From: an uncultured Sutterella sp.
Lineage (GTDB): Bacteria > Pseudomonadota > Gammaproteobacteria > Burkholderiales > Burkholderiaceae_F
Direction: 5' to 3'
Assembly: GCA_900767875.1 (NCBI GenBank)
Contig: CAAGAT010000036.1
Span: 31,385-95,384 of the forward strand
Length of the DNA: 64,000 nucleotides
This document shows positions 18,643 through 27,175 of the stretch, in pieces. Made by a program: the position numbers and the translations under genes. The first letter of the stretch is position 1. The number at the start of each line of letters is the position of its first letter. A model generated the notes under the pieces. That model worked only from the letters and a program-made list of their open reading frames with translations, did not search any database and was not told the origin of the DNA.

Positions 18643-18800
18643 TCGGCGCTCCGGCCTCGGCCGCCCGTGAGGTCGGCCGACTGCCTCCGAACGAGTGCGT
18701 GTCCGGAGCCGGATTGTCCCCGGCCCCGGTCTCCTGTTGTTTGTAGACTGCGTTCGGCCCCCCGCACGGGCCCGAGCGGTCTCTTATCGGAAACGACACA

Positions 18801-19469
18801 ATGTTTGATTTCGGATTTTCCGAGTTAATGCTGATTGGTGCGGTTGCGCTGGTCGTTTTGGGGCCCGAGCGTCTGCCGGTGGTGGCGCGCACGGCCGGCC
18901 AGTGGCTCGGCAAGGCGCAGCGTATGGTGCAGCAGGTCAAAAACGACATCGAGCGCGAAGCCGAGCTCTCCGAACTCAAGAAGATTCAGGAGCAGGCCAA
19001 GGGCATGGCCGACGATCTCAACAAGACCGTCCAGGGCCAGGTCGATCAGATCAACTCCGAAGTCAAGGATTTTGAAAAGTCGGTCAATTCCGCCGGCGAC
19101 GATCTGTCGGCCGGTTTCGACAAGGTCGCCAAGGAAGGCTTCGGCGACAAGCCCAAGCTCGAGACCGACGCCTCCTCGACGAGCGTGGGCGAAGTGTCGA
19201 CCACGGCCGCCACGGACGCCGAAGGCGGCAGCACGGCCGACGACTTTTACGGCTGGTACGCCGATCAGGCCGGCAGCTACATGGACGAAGACGAGAGCAA
19301 CAGCAAGCTCTTCGAAAAGCGCTACAAGGCCGGCCCCTCGATTGATGAGCTCGCCGAACAGATCGAGCGTCTCAAGGCCGAGTTGGGCGATCGATCGCCG
19401 CAGCTTGGCGGCAACAACCGGCGTTATGCCATGCGTGCACGCTCCAACCGCGTGCGTATCTACCGCTGA
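18801..19469 (+). CDS. tatB: Sec-independent protein translocase TatB
   Basis: A 222-residue protein. The N-terminal FDFGFSELMLIGAVALVVLGPERLP is the TatB signature (a glutamate in the membrane helix, then GPERLP). A long amphipathic and then acidic, coiled region follows. The last 30 residues are basic. TatB with TatC forms the signal-peptide receptor. It is longer than E. coli TatB (171) because of the disordered middle. A 158-bp gap to tatA contains no clear terminator. Confidence 0.92.
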   Translation: MFDFGFSELMLIGAVALVVLGPERLPVVARTAGQWLGKAQRMVQQVKNDIEREAELSELKKIQEQAKGMADDLNKTVQGQVDQINSEVKDFEKSVNSAGDDLSAGFDKVAKEGFGDKPKLETDASSTSVGEVSTTAATDAEGGSTADDFYGWYADQAGSYMDEDESNSKLFEKRYKAGPSIDELAEQIERLKAELGDRSPQLGGNNRRYAMRARSNRVRIYR

Positions 19470-19485
19470 CGGATATCTCTAAAAG

Positions 19486-20301
19486 ATGGCTCAGGAAACT
19501 CAACGCATCGAAGGACCGGAAGATCCGGCCAACGAGCAGCCGCTGGTCTCTCACCTCATTGAGCTGCGCAATCGTACGGTGCGCGCGGCCCTGGCGGTGC
19601 TGATCGTCTTCGGCTGCCTGTCGCCCTTCATGAAGCAGATCTTCGACTACCTGTCGCAGCCGCTGATGGTGGCGTTGCCGCAGGGCGTCAAGCTCTTGGC
19701 CACGGGCGTGGTGGCGCCCTTCATGGTGCCGCTGAAGGTGACGCTCTTTGTGGCGTTCGTCATCGCGCTGCCCATCGTGCTCTATCAGATGTGGGCCTAC
19801 ATTGCGCCGGCGCTGTACCGCAGCGAAAAGCGCCTGGTGCTGCCCATCATCATCTCGGGCGTGTCGATGTTCGGCGTGGGCATGGCATACTGCTACTTCG
19901 TCGTCTTCGGGATGGTCTTTAAGTTCATCGCGGGTTTCTCGCCCGATTCCGTGAACTTCGCGCCGGACATCGACAGCTACTTCAGCTTCGTGCTGCGCAT
20001 GTTCTTTGCCTTCGGCATCACCTTTGAAGTGCCCATCCTCGTGATCGTGCTCAACCGCCTCGGGATGGCGTCGGTCAAAAAGCTCACCCAGGTGCGCCCC
20101 TACGTGATCGTGGGCGCCTTCGTGGTGGCGGCCATCTTTACGCCGCCCGACGTGCTCTCGCAGTTGCTGCTGGCGCTGCCGCTGGTGATCCTCTACGAAG
20201 CGGGCATCATCTGCGTGCGCATCTTCGGTAAGCGCGACGAGGCGCCCGCCGACGACGGCGACAACGAGGACAAGGAAAAAAAGGAAGGGCAAAACGCCTG
20301 A
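19486..20301 (+). CDS. tatC: Sec-independent protein translocase TatC
   Basis: A 271-residue, six-helix membrane protein. LVSHLIELRNRTVRAALAV near the N-terminus is the conserved signal-peptide docking region, with FVAFVIALPIVLYQMWAYIAPALY and FGITFEVPI the following family motifs. The C-terminal 30 residues are charged. It closes the hisE-hinT-tatABC unit and is followed by a bidirectional terminator. Confidence 0.95.
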   Translation: MAQETQRIEGPEDPANEQPLVSHLIELRNRTVRAALAVLIVFGCLSPFMKQIFDYLSQPLMVALPQGVKLLATGVVAPFMVPLKVTLFVAFVIALPIVLYQMWAYIAPALYRSEKRLVLPIIISGVSMFGVGMAYCYFVVFGMVFKFIAGFSPDSVNFAPDIDSYFSFVLRMFFAFGITFEVPILVIVLNRLGMASVKKLTQVRPYVIVGAFVVAAIFTPPDVLSQLLLALPLVILYEAGIICVRIFGKRDEAPADDGDNEDKEKKEGQNA

Positions 20302-20320
20302 CCGCTTCTGCTGAAGTCAG

Positions 20321-20353
20321 AACCCCGGACGAGATCAGCCGCCCGGGGTTTTT
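20321..20353. terminator. Bidirectional terminator between tatC and the MMPL gene
   Basis: Perfect stem AACCCCGG (20321-20328) / CCGGGGTT (20343-20350) followed by three Ts. It separates convergent transcripts, and the last T is also part of the stop codon of the minus-strand gene. Confidence 0.82.
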
Positions 20354-22608
20354 CACATCCGCTGCGGGCGCAGTAGCACCGTGGTGACGAGCACCGCGGC
20401 CATGGCGATCGACAGGGTCAGGCCGAAGGCGTGCAGGGCCGGGGTGCTCGAAAAGGCCAGAAGGCCGAAGGCCAAAAGGGTGCTGGAGGCGGCCAAAAAG
20501 ACGGAGTTGCCCGCGGCCGTGGCGTCCTTTTCGCCGTAAAGCACGATGGCGTAGTCGGCGCCGAGCCCGACCACCAGGACCAGGGGCAGCACGGTAAAAA
20601 GCGAAAAGGCAATGCCGAGCCAGCCCAGCACCCCGAGCGTGAGCGCCACCGACACGAAGGTGGGCAGCCAGCGGGCCCAGGCGCCGCCCCGCAAGGCGAC
20701 GGTGAGCAGCAGCGCGATGAGCCCCATCGTGATCAGCAGGGCCGTAAAGACCCCGTCGCGGTAGTGGGCCAGACTCTCGGCCACTTCGGCCGTGGTGTTG
20801 ACAAAGCGCACGCCCTCAAGTTCTTTTTCCAGGGCTTTGAGCGATGAGAGGGACGCGGGCGTCACGCCGGCCAGGGGCACGAGCAGCGCCTGGTCCGACA
20901 GCCAAAAGCGATCGAGCGCGGCGGGCAGCGCCCGGCGCAGGACCTGCGGCGTCAGCGGCGCGTTGACGGCCTCGGAGGCCGCGGGAAAGTTCATCCCCAG
21001 CGTTTGGCTCGTCAGCTGCAGAGCCCGTTGGCGGGCGGCAAAGGTAAGGGAGCGGTTTTGCGCCTGTACGGCGCCCTCGGCGAGCAGGGCCGTCGGGTCG
21101 GGACCGCGGCCGATGAGGCCCGCGGCGGTGAGCGCGGCAAGGCGCTCGCGCAGCGCCTTGGCGCGCCCGCGCACGACATCGGGTGTCTCGCCCGTCACCA
21201 CAAAGAGCTGTCCGGCGCTCTCGGGCGACAAGGCCTTGCCCACAAAGCGCATCTGCTCGAGCTGCGCGGGCGAGAGGCGGTTTAAAAGCTGCAGCTCGTT
21301 TTGGGCGGTGAGCTGAAGGCTCCCCGCGGCGGCCACGGCCAGGAGCGCCAGCACGAAGAGGGGACGCGCGCGCCCCTTGAGGGTCGGCAGGGCGGCAAAG
21401 GCACGGGCGAAGGCCCGGGCAAAGGGCTTGGGTGAGGTGGCCTTGAGAAAGCGCGGCACCACAAAGAGCATGTTGAAGTACGCGGCCGTCAGACCCGCGA
21501 GGCAAAAGAGCGCCATCTGTCGCAAACCGGGCATGGGCGAGGCGGCCATCACGCCGTAGCCCACGGCGGTGGTGATGAGCGACAGGGTCAGGGGCTTAAG
21601 AAGTGCTTGACGAGCCTCGCCCCCCGTCAGGCCCGTGGCGGTGGCGCACAGCACATGAAAGACGTAATCGACGCAGATGCCCAGCAGCGTCGCGCCAAAA
21701 ACGAGCGTGAGCACGTGCACCTGACCGAAGACGAGCAGCACGGTAGCGGCGGCAAAAACAAGGCTCGCGGCCAGCACCGTGAGCGTGAGCACGAGGGGGG
21801 TGAGGCTCGCGAAAAACGCCAGCACCAAGACCACGATGCCGACGGTTGACACCGCCCCGATGAGGGTGGCTTCCGAGGAAGCCGCCTCGGCGGCCTCTTC
21901 ACTGATCAGGGGCACGCCGGAGGCGACGACGCGCGCGTCGGCAAACCGCGCCTGCATTGCCTTTCGGGCTTTGTCGATGGCCTGCGTGACGGGCGTGGAG
22001 CCCACCGCCGACATCGCCTCGGCCGGACGCGCCGTCAGGGCGCACCAGTGCCGCCCCTCGAGGGGGGCTTTGAGGCTCACGCACGGCCCCGTGAAATCAA
22101 AGGGCGAGGCGGCGGCCTGCGCCGTGAGGGCATTTTCAAAGGTGCCCAGCGGATCGTCTTCAAAGGGTAGGGGCGAAACCGACACGGGCCGGTACAGGCG
22201 CGAGAGGGAGCGGTGCAGTAGCGCCTTGTCCGAGGCCTCGGTCAAAAAAGCGCGGTCTTCGTCCGTCAACAGCGAGTCGCGATAGGGCGCCAGGCTCTGC
22301 GCCAGTGCCTTGAGGTCAAACTGCTCGGCCGGGCTTTGCACGGACAGGCCCACCTGGCGGGCCGTTTGGGCGAAAAGGTGGGCGGCTTGGGCGGCCGTGT
22401 CCGTGTCTTGGGCACCCACCAGGATCCAGACCTCGCGCGAGCGCTCGGTGCTGTGCGCCAGGATCCGCTCGGCCCAGGCCGACTCGCCGGCGGCGGGCAG
22501 CAGCGCGCGAATGTCCGTGTGCACGGTGGCCGAGGGAAGGCGCAGGGCGCCCGCGGTCACGATGAGAACAAACAGAAGGCCCCAGAGCCAAGTGAGGACG
22601 CGCGGCAC
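20353..22608 (-). CDS. MMPL/RND-family exporter, probable APE lipid exporter (ApeM-like)
   Basis: A 751-residue membrane protein with two repeated MMPL halves. Each has one helix, a periplasmic domain and a five-helix bundle (about residues 255-395 and 615-750). The motifs GICVDYVFH and GLGADYAIVLYGEK carry the helix-4 aspartates used for proton coupling. It starts 4 bp after the LolA-like gene, and LolA+MMPL pairs are the export module of aryl polyene clusters (ApeL/ApeM). The main APE operon here lacks both, so this pair very probably serves it in trans from 10 kb away. A stand-alone lipid exporter is the alternative. Confidence 0.85.
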   Translation of the reverse strand: MPRVLTWLWGLLFVLIVTAGALRLPSATVHTDIRALLPAAGESAWAERILAHSTERSREVWILVGAQDTDTAAQAAHLFAQTARQVGLSVQSPAEQFDLKALAQSLAPYRDSLLTDEDRAFLTEASDKALLHRSLSRLYRPVSVSPLPFEDDPLGTFENALTAQAAASPFDFTGPCVSLKAPLEGRHWCALTARPAEAMSAVGSTPVTQAIDKARKAMQARFADARVVASGVPLISEEAAEAASSEATLIGAVSTVGIVVLVLAFFASLTPLVLTLTVLAASLVFAAATVLLVFGQVHVLTLVFGATLLGICVDYVFHVLCATATGLTGGEARQALLKPLTLSLITTAVGYGVMAASPMPGLRQMALFCLAGLTAAYFNMLFVVPRFLKATSPKPFARAFARAFAALPTLKGRARPLFVLALLAVAAAGSLQLTAQNELQLLNRLSPAQLEQMRFVGKALSPESAGQLFVVTGETPDVVRGRAKALRERLAALTAAGLIGRGPDPTALLAEGAVQAQNRSLTFAARQRALQLTSQTLGMNFPAASEAVNAPLTPQVLRRALPAALDRFWLSDQALLVPLAGVTPASLSSLKALEKELEGVRFVNTTAEVAESLAHYRDGVFTALLITMGLIALLLTVALRGGAWARWLPTFVSVALTLGVLGWLGIAFSLFTVLPLVLVVGLGADYAIVLYGEKDATAAGNSVFLAASSTLLAFGLLAFSSTPALHAFGLTLSIAMAAVLVTTVLLRPQRM

Positions 22609-22612
22609 GCTC

Positions 22613-23227
22613 TTACCTCACCTTTTCAAAAAGGGCGGCGTCTTTGTCGGAGATCGAGGCCGGCCGCGTGGCGTTGGTAAAGGTGATGTGCGTGACGGCG
22701 TTGCCCGGCTGCGTGATGCTCACGCGCGTCAGCAGCTCGGAGTGCGCATGCAGGGCGATTTCCGTGATGTGCTCGGTCAGGGTTCCGGGTTTGGGCGAGA
22801 GAATGAGGCTCGCACTGTCCCTCTTTTGCGTGCAGATCACGAAAAAGCGGCTCTTTAGGGAAGCAAGCAGCTCTTCGGGCGTTTGTGTCAACAGGGCGGC
22901 GATCTGATCGGTCGGCAGATCCCGGATCTGCAACACCCCCTTTTCATCCGTGACGCCATAGCGCGCTTTCCCGAAGACGCGCACTTCTTCGAGCGGAAAG
23001 GAGGTTTCCCAAATCAGCCCTCGGCCCGGGTCGGTCACGAGGCGCCCGCCGGCGGGCAGGGGCCGGTTGACGCCGGGCACGCGTTTGCTCATGGAAAAGT
23101 CGGCCGTCAGGGGCGAGGCGGGGGCCAGCGTCTGCGCAAAGGCGCGCAGACAGGCCTCGTCGGCGCCCTGGGCGGCGGAGAGCGAAAAAAGGAGTGGAGT
23201 GCTGACAAGCAAAGCGCGCAGGAGCAT
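22613..23227 (-). CDS. LolA-like periplasmic lipid/lipoprotein carrier (ApeL-like)
   Basis: A 204-residue protein with an N-terminal signal peptide (about residues 1-22, ending SAAQGA) and a LolA-like half-barrel: LTADFSMSKRVPGVNRPLPAGGRLVTDPGRG contains the family's typical F-x-Q/S-x-K and G-x-L-x4-P-x-R/G pattern. The ATG at 23227 is chosen because it puts the signal peptide first; a longer in-frame start would overlap the tRNA region. It is divergent from canonical LolA, and with the MMPL gene 4 bp downstream it matches ApeL of aryl polyene export. Confidence 0.8.
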   Translation of the reverse strand: MLLRALLVSTPLLFSLSAAQGADEACLRAFAQTLAPASPLTADFSMSKRVPGVNRPLPAGGRLVTDPGRGLIWETSFPLEEVRVFGKARYGVTDEKGVLQIRDLPTDQIAALLTQTPEELLASLKSRFFVICTQKRDSASLILSPKPGTLTEHITEIALHAHSELLTRVSITQPGNAVTHITFTNATRPASISDKDAALFEKVR

Positions 23228-23351
23228 GGATCGAAAACGGTTTGTGCACCTGCGGCGTGGTCGCAGACGCGTGTGGGACACGCGCGTTAGTTTAGCGGCT
23301 TGCGCAAAAAGAATAACCCGCAGCACCTTTGTGATGCTACGGGTTGGAATA

Positions 23352-23427
23352 TGGTGGGAGCGCAGAGACTCGAACTCTGGACCGACGGATTAAGAGTCCG
23401 CTGCTCTACCAACTGAGCTACGCTCCC
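23352..23427 (-). tRNA. tRNA-Lys (anticodon CTT)
   Basis: A 76-nt tRNA on the minus strand with acceptor GGGAGCG/CGCTCCC, anticodon loop CTCTTAA and encoded CCA. It lies 15 bp downstream of tRNA-Lys(TTT) in the same transcript. Confidence 0.95.
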
Positions 23428-23442
23428 ATACGGTAATCGTTG

Positions 23443-23518
23443 TGGTGGGTCGTGCGAGATTCGAACTCACGACCAACGGATTAAAAGTCCGCTGCTCTAC
23501 CGACTGAGCTAACGACCC
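23443..23518 (-). tRNA. tRNA-Lys (anticodon TTT)
   Basis: A 76-nt tRNA on the minus strand with acceptor GGGTCGT/ACGACCC, anticodon loop CTTTTAA and encoded CCA. Its anticodon arm is nearly identical to that of tRNA-Lys(CTT), so the pair is a tandem duplicate that covers both lysine codons. Confidence 0.95.
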
Positions 23519-23573
23519 CCATCAGGCGGTCTTGCCTAAGTCCTTAGAGGAACGACGATCAACCGAGAACCGA

Positions 23574-23602
23574 ATTATGGAGAAACCCCATGTGCATGTC
23601 AA
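23574..23602 (-). promoter_or_regulatory. Sigma-70 promoter for the tRNA-Lys pair
   Basis: On the minus strand, consensus TTGACA (23602-23597), a 17-bp spacer and CATAAT (23579-23574). The start would be about 50 bp before the first tRNA-Lys. Confidence 0.8.
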
Positions 23603-23849
23603 GCGTTTGTGCACGAAATTCTTTGTCTTTCACTGGCTCATAGAAATCTTTTTATCGAAAACTTTGATCCTGTCTCATTAGTATGGGTAAACCCTAACAA
23701 AATTGACCCGACAAAAGCTCGCAATTCCCCAAATTTTCGGGCATTATGCCCTCTGACGATGCGAGAGACTTTTTTGTGTTGAGTGCTTCGTTATTGGGTT
23801 TGTGGATCATTCGGGGTGGTGTTTTCCGAAACATTGATCCGCTTGAGAC

Positions 23850-23887
23850 GATATTTTCTTGAGATGTGTTTCATAATAGAAAATATC
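23850..23887 (+). repeat. Inverted repeat in the recA leader
   Basis: Perfect 10-bp arms GATATTTTCT (23850-23859) and AGAAAATATC (23878-23887) separated by 18 bp, 43-81 bp upstream of the recA start. No T-run follows, so it is not a normal terminator. It could be a protein-binding dyad or an mRNA leader hairpin. Confidence 0.6.
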
Positions 23888-23930
23888 TATCAATTGGTTT
23901 TGAAAAAATCTCGCTGAAAGGAATTGAGAA

Positions 23931-25127
23931 ATGGCTGAAAAGAAAAAGACTGCCGCGGCCGACACGCGCGTCGAGCGCGTCAACGATGCCGACGAACGCA
24001 AGAAGGCGTTGGCGGCGGCCCTGTCGTACATTGAAAAGGAGTTCGGCAAGGGCTCGATCATGCGCATGGGCGAGGGCAACCAGTCCGAGGACGTCGAAGT
24101 GGTCAGCACCGGCTCGCTCGGGCTCGATCTGGCGCTCGGCGTGGGCGGTCTGCCCCGCGGCCGCATCGTGGAAATCTACGGTCCGGAAAGTTCGGGTAAG
24201 ACGACCCTGACGCTGCACATCATTGCCGAAATGCAGAAGATGGGCGGCACCTGCGCCTTCATCGACGCCGAGCACGCCCTCGACGTCTCCTACGCCCAGC
24301 ACCTCGGCGTCAAGCTCGACGATCTGCTGCTGTCGCAGCCCGACACGGGCGAACAGGCCCTGGAAATCACCGACGCGCTCGTGCGCTCGGGCTCGGTGGA
24401 CCTCGTGGTCATTGACTCGGTGGCGGCTCTGACGCCGCGCAGCGAAATCGAAGGCGACATGGGCGAGGCGCTCCCCGGCCTGCAGGCCCGTCTGATGAGC
24501 CAGGCGCTGCGCAAGCTCACCGGCTCGATTAAAAAGACCAAGACGCTCGTGATCTTCATCAACCAGATCCGCATGAAGATCGGCGTGACCTACGGCAGCC
24601 CCGAAACGACCACCGGCGGCAACGCCCTGAAGTTCTACAGCACGGTGCGCATCGACATTCGCCGCAAGGGAAGCCTGAAAAAGGGCGAAGACGTCTACGG
24701 CGCCGAAACGATGGTCAAGGTCGTCAAGAACAAGGTCGCGCCTCCCTTTAAGAAGGCCTCCTTCGACATCCTCTACGGGGAGGGCATCTCGCGCGAAGGC
24801 GAACTCTTGGACATCGGCGTGGAACTTGACGTCGTGGCCAAGTCGGGCGCCTGGTACAGCTACAACGGCACGCGCATCGGCCAGGGCAAGGACAAGGCCC
24901 GCGAATGGCTGCTCGCCAACCCCGAGGCGGCCCTTGAGATTGAAAACAAGATCCGCGAGTTGCGCGGCATGAAGGGTCGCCCGACGACCCTGACGCCCGG
25001 AGAGCCTGCGCCCAAGCCCGCGCCCAAGCCCGAGCCCAAGGCCTCGGCCAAGAGCGATGAGGAACCCGCCGAGCGCCGTTCCTCGCCCGATGAGGATCTG
25101 CTCGAGCCCGAAGACTTCTACGAATAA
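23931..25127 (+). CDS. recA: Recombinase RecA
   Basis: A 398-residue RecA, longer than E. coli RecA (353) because of a lysine-rich N-terminal tail and an extended Pro/Lys- and acid-rich C-terminal tail (from about residue 345). Walker A GPESSGKT is at residues 84-91, and loop L2 segments (GSPETTTGGNALKFY) and the INQIRMKIG motif are intact. It mediates strand exchange and SOS-type LexA cleavage. The start follows AAAGGAA. recX begins 2 bp after the stop. Confidence 0.96.
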   Translation: MAEKKKTAAADTRVERVNDADERKKALAAALSYIEKEFGKGSIMRMGEGNQSEDVEVVSTGSLGLDLALGVGGLPRGRIVEIYGPESSGKTTLTLHIIAEMQKMGGTCAFIDAEHALDVSYAQHLGVKLDDLLLSQPDTGEQALEITDALVRSGSVDLVVIDSVAALTPRSEIEGDMGEALPGLQARLMSQALRKLTGSIKKTKTLVIFINQIRMKIGVTYGSPETTTGGNALKFYSTVRIDIRRKGSLKKGEDVYGAETMVKVVKNKVAPPFKKASFDILYGEGISREGELLDIGVELDVVAKSGAWYSYNGTRIGQGKDKAREWLLANPEAALEIENKIRELRGMKGRPTTLTPGEPAPKPAPKPEPKASAKSDEEPAERRSSPDEDLLEPEDFYE

Positions 25128-25129
25128 CA

Positions 25130-25630
25130 ATGAAGTCGGACGGTAAAAGTCCCCAAAAAGCGCAGCCCCGCAGCCTGATGGCGCGGGGCATTGACGCTTT
25201 GTCGCGGCGCGAATACTCGCGCCGGGAACTTCGCGACAAGCTCGTGCGTAGCCGCGGCGAGGACGAAAGCCCCGAGGCGGTGCAGGCCGTGCTCGATGAG
25301 CTCGAGGACAAAAAGTATCTGAGCGACGAGCGCTATGCCATGAGCCGCGTGCGTCTGCGCGCTTCGCGCTACGGCAACAGCCGTCTGCGCTACGAGCTCT
25401 TGCAGCAGGGCGTGGACGAGGAGACCATCCGCGAGGCCATGGACGAGGCCGGGGACGAATTCGAGCGGGCCTGGGCCGTGTGGCAAAAGCGCTTCAGACA
25501 TTTCCCCCAGGACTATAAGGAGCGCGCAAAACAAGCGCGATTTTTGGTCGCCCGGGGATTTGGCTTTGATATGATTGAACGAGTCTTGTCCCGCGCCTTA
25601 CAAGAGGACGAACAAGGCGAGGATTTTTAA
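25130..25630 (+). CDS. recX: RecA modulator RecX
   Basis: A 166-residue helical-repeat protein of the RecX family, which inhibits RecA filament extension. The ALSRREYSRRELRDKL motif near residue 25 and the LDDEKYLSDERYA-like segment (here ELEDKKYLSDERYA) are typical. It lies 2 bp downstream of recA and is surely cotranscribed with it. Confidence 0.92.
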   Translation: MKSDGKSPQKAQPRSLMARGIDALSRREYSRRELRDKLVRSRGEDESPEAVQAVLDELEDKKYLSDERYAMSRVRLRASRYGNSRLRYELLQQGVDEETIREAMDEAGDEFERAWAVWQKRFRHFPQDYKERAKQARFLVARGFGFDMIERVLSRALQEDEQGEDF

Positions 25631-25758
25631 GTCCTTTCAACGATAGGAAACTGCCCCGGCAGCGCCCACAAGGTGCGTGTCGGGACGACGCAATCGGGCT
25701 TTCTCGGGCCCGATTTGCGCATCTTCAAGACAACAAAAACATAAGCGGTTCATTGATC

Positions 25759-27102
25759 ATGTCGGATTCCACCCCGCAGACAAACTTCGCATCCCGTCTG
25801 GGTTTCATTTTGGCCTCGGCCGGCTCGGCCGTCGGTCTGGGCGCCATTTGGAAGTTCCCGTATATGGCGGGCACCAACGGCGGCGCCGTCTTCATGCTCC
25901 CCTACATCTTTTTTACGCTCACCGTGGGTCTGGCGCTGCTGCTGGCCGAATTTGCGATGGGGCGCGCCGGACGTAGCGGCCCGGTGGGGAGCCTCAATAA
26001 CGTCTGCGGCAAGCCCTGGGGCATTTTCGGCGGCATCGGCGTCTTTACGGTGTTCCTGATTCTGTCCTTTTACTCGATCGTGGGCGGCTGGTGCCTGAAG
26101 TACCTTGCGGACGCGGCCACGGGCGTGGGCCTGCAAATTCCGCCCGAACAGCTCGGCGCGCACTTCGGCGCCTTTGTCTCGGACGGCGTAAGCTCCTACC
26201 TGATGCTGCTCGTCTTCCTTTTCCTGACGGCCATCGTCGTGCTGCGCGGCATCGACAAGGGCGTCGAGCGCTTTGCCAAGGTGCTCATGCCGATGCTCTT
26301 CATTTTGATGATCGTGCTCATCATCCGCGGCGTGACGCTGCCGGGCGGCTGGGAAGGCGTCAAGTTCCTCTTCATGCCCCGCTGGGAAGACTTCACGGGG
26401 CAGGCCCTCTTCAACGCCATGGGCTTTTGCTTCTTTTCCCTGTCGCTGGGCGCGGGCACCATGATCACGTACGGCACGTACCTCTCCGACAAGGCCAATC
26501 TGCCGGGCAGCGTGGGCTGGGTGGCGATGCTCGCCATCGTCTCGTCGCTGCTGGGCGGCCTGATGGTCATGCCCGCCGTGTTTGCCTTTAACCTGGATCC
26601 GGCCGCGGGCCCGGGCCTGACCTTTGTGACGATGCCGGCCATCTTCGCCAAGATGCCCATGGGCCAGCTCTTTGCGCTGTTCTTCTACATCTGCCTGGTG
26701 GTGGCCGCGCTGACGAGCTCGGTGTCGATGCTCGAAGCGTGCACGGCCCTTTTGAGCAAGGAATTCAACCTGCCCCGCAAGACGGCCATCTTCTCGACAG
26801 TGATCGGCGCGGCCGTGGTGGGCCTGATGGCCAACCTGTCGTTCGGCGCCTGGTCGGACGTCAAGTTCTTCGGCAAGAACATTTTTGATCTGCTCGATTA
26901 CCTCACGAGCAACATCGGCATGCCCCTGTCGACCTTCGGCATCTCGATCGCCGCGGCCTGGGTGGCCTGGCCGGTGATGCGCCGACAGCTCAATTACGGC
27001 GGCGGCGTCTCCGAGTCCTGGCTCAAGTCGGCGCGTATTCTGATCGGCGTGATTTCGCCGCTTTTCGTGCTCGTCGTGGCGCTGGGCGGCATTTTCGGCT
27101 AA
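25759..27102 (+). CDS. Sodium-dependent NSS-family amino acid transporter
   Basis: A 447-residue membrane protein of the neurotransmitter:sodium symporter family with about 11-12 helices. The unwound first helix reads ASAGSAVGLGAIWKFPYMAG, the Na+/substrate-binding hallmark shared with LeuT, and FFSLSLGAGTMITYGTYL is the matching helix 6 region. Bacterial members with 11 helices import tryptophan, tyrosine or branched amino acids with Na+. The ATG at 25759 is preferred to a TTG two codons upstream. It sits between recX and sucC, where other Burkholderiales carry different genes, suggesting a lineage-specific insertion. Confidence 0.9.
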   Translation: MSDSTPQTNFASRLGFILASAGSAVGLGAIWKFPYMAGTNGGAVFMLPYIFFTLTVGLALLLAEFAMGRAGRSGPVGSLNNVCGKPWGIFGGIGVFTVFLILSFYSIVGGWCLKYLADAATGVGLQIPPEQLGAHFGAFVSDGVSSYLMLLVFLFLTAIVVLRGIDKGVERFAKVLMPMLFILMIVLIIRGVTLPGGWEGVKFLFMPRWEDFTGQALFNAMGFCFFSLSLGAGTMITYGTYLSDKANLPGSVGWVAMLAIVSSLLGGLMVMPAVFAFNLDPAAGPGLTFVTMPAIFAKMPMGQLFALFFYICLVVAALTSSVSMLEACTALLSKEFNLPRKTAIFSTVIGAAVVGLMANLSFGAWSDVKFFGKNIFDLLDYLTSNIGMPLSTFGISIAAAWVAWPVMRRQLNYGGGVSESWLKSARILIGVISPLFVLVVALGGIFG

Positions 27103-27131
27103 GACGATTTTTTCACTCGCAGGACCGGCTC

Positions 27132-27150
27132 GGGGGCCTTGAAGGCCCCC
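27132..27150 (+). repeat. GC-rich palindrome in the sucC leader
   Basis: A 19-bp perfect palindrome, GGGGGCCTT-G-AAGGCCCCC, 25 bp before the sucC start. There is no T-run, so it is not a clear terminator. It may be an mRNA leader hairpin. Confidence 0.6.
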
Positions 27151-27175
27151 TGCGGCCGGCCATCGGAAAACTGCT

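Larger units (their letters stand above)
23519..23930. other. AT-rich intergenic region between tRNA-Lys and recA
   Basis: This 412-bp region is clearly AT-richer than its surroundings. It holds the tRNA-Lys promoter (minus strand), a small GGGCA/TGCCC hairpin at 23739-23751, and a perfect inverted repeat at 23850-23887 ahead of recA. No CTGT-N8-ACAG LexA box was seen by eye. No convincing coding sequence is present. Confidence 0.6.

Noticed and set aside
23640..23700. CTGTCTCATTAGTATG as a possible LexA box upstream of recA
   Set aside because: The second half-site is TATG rather than ACAG, so it does not fit the CTGT-N8-ACAG pattern.
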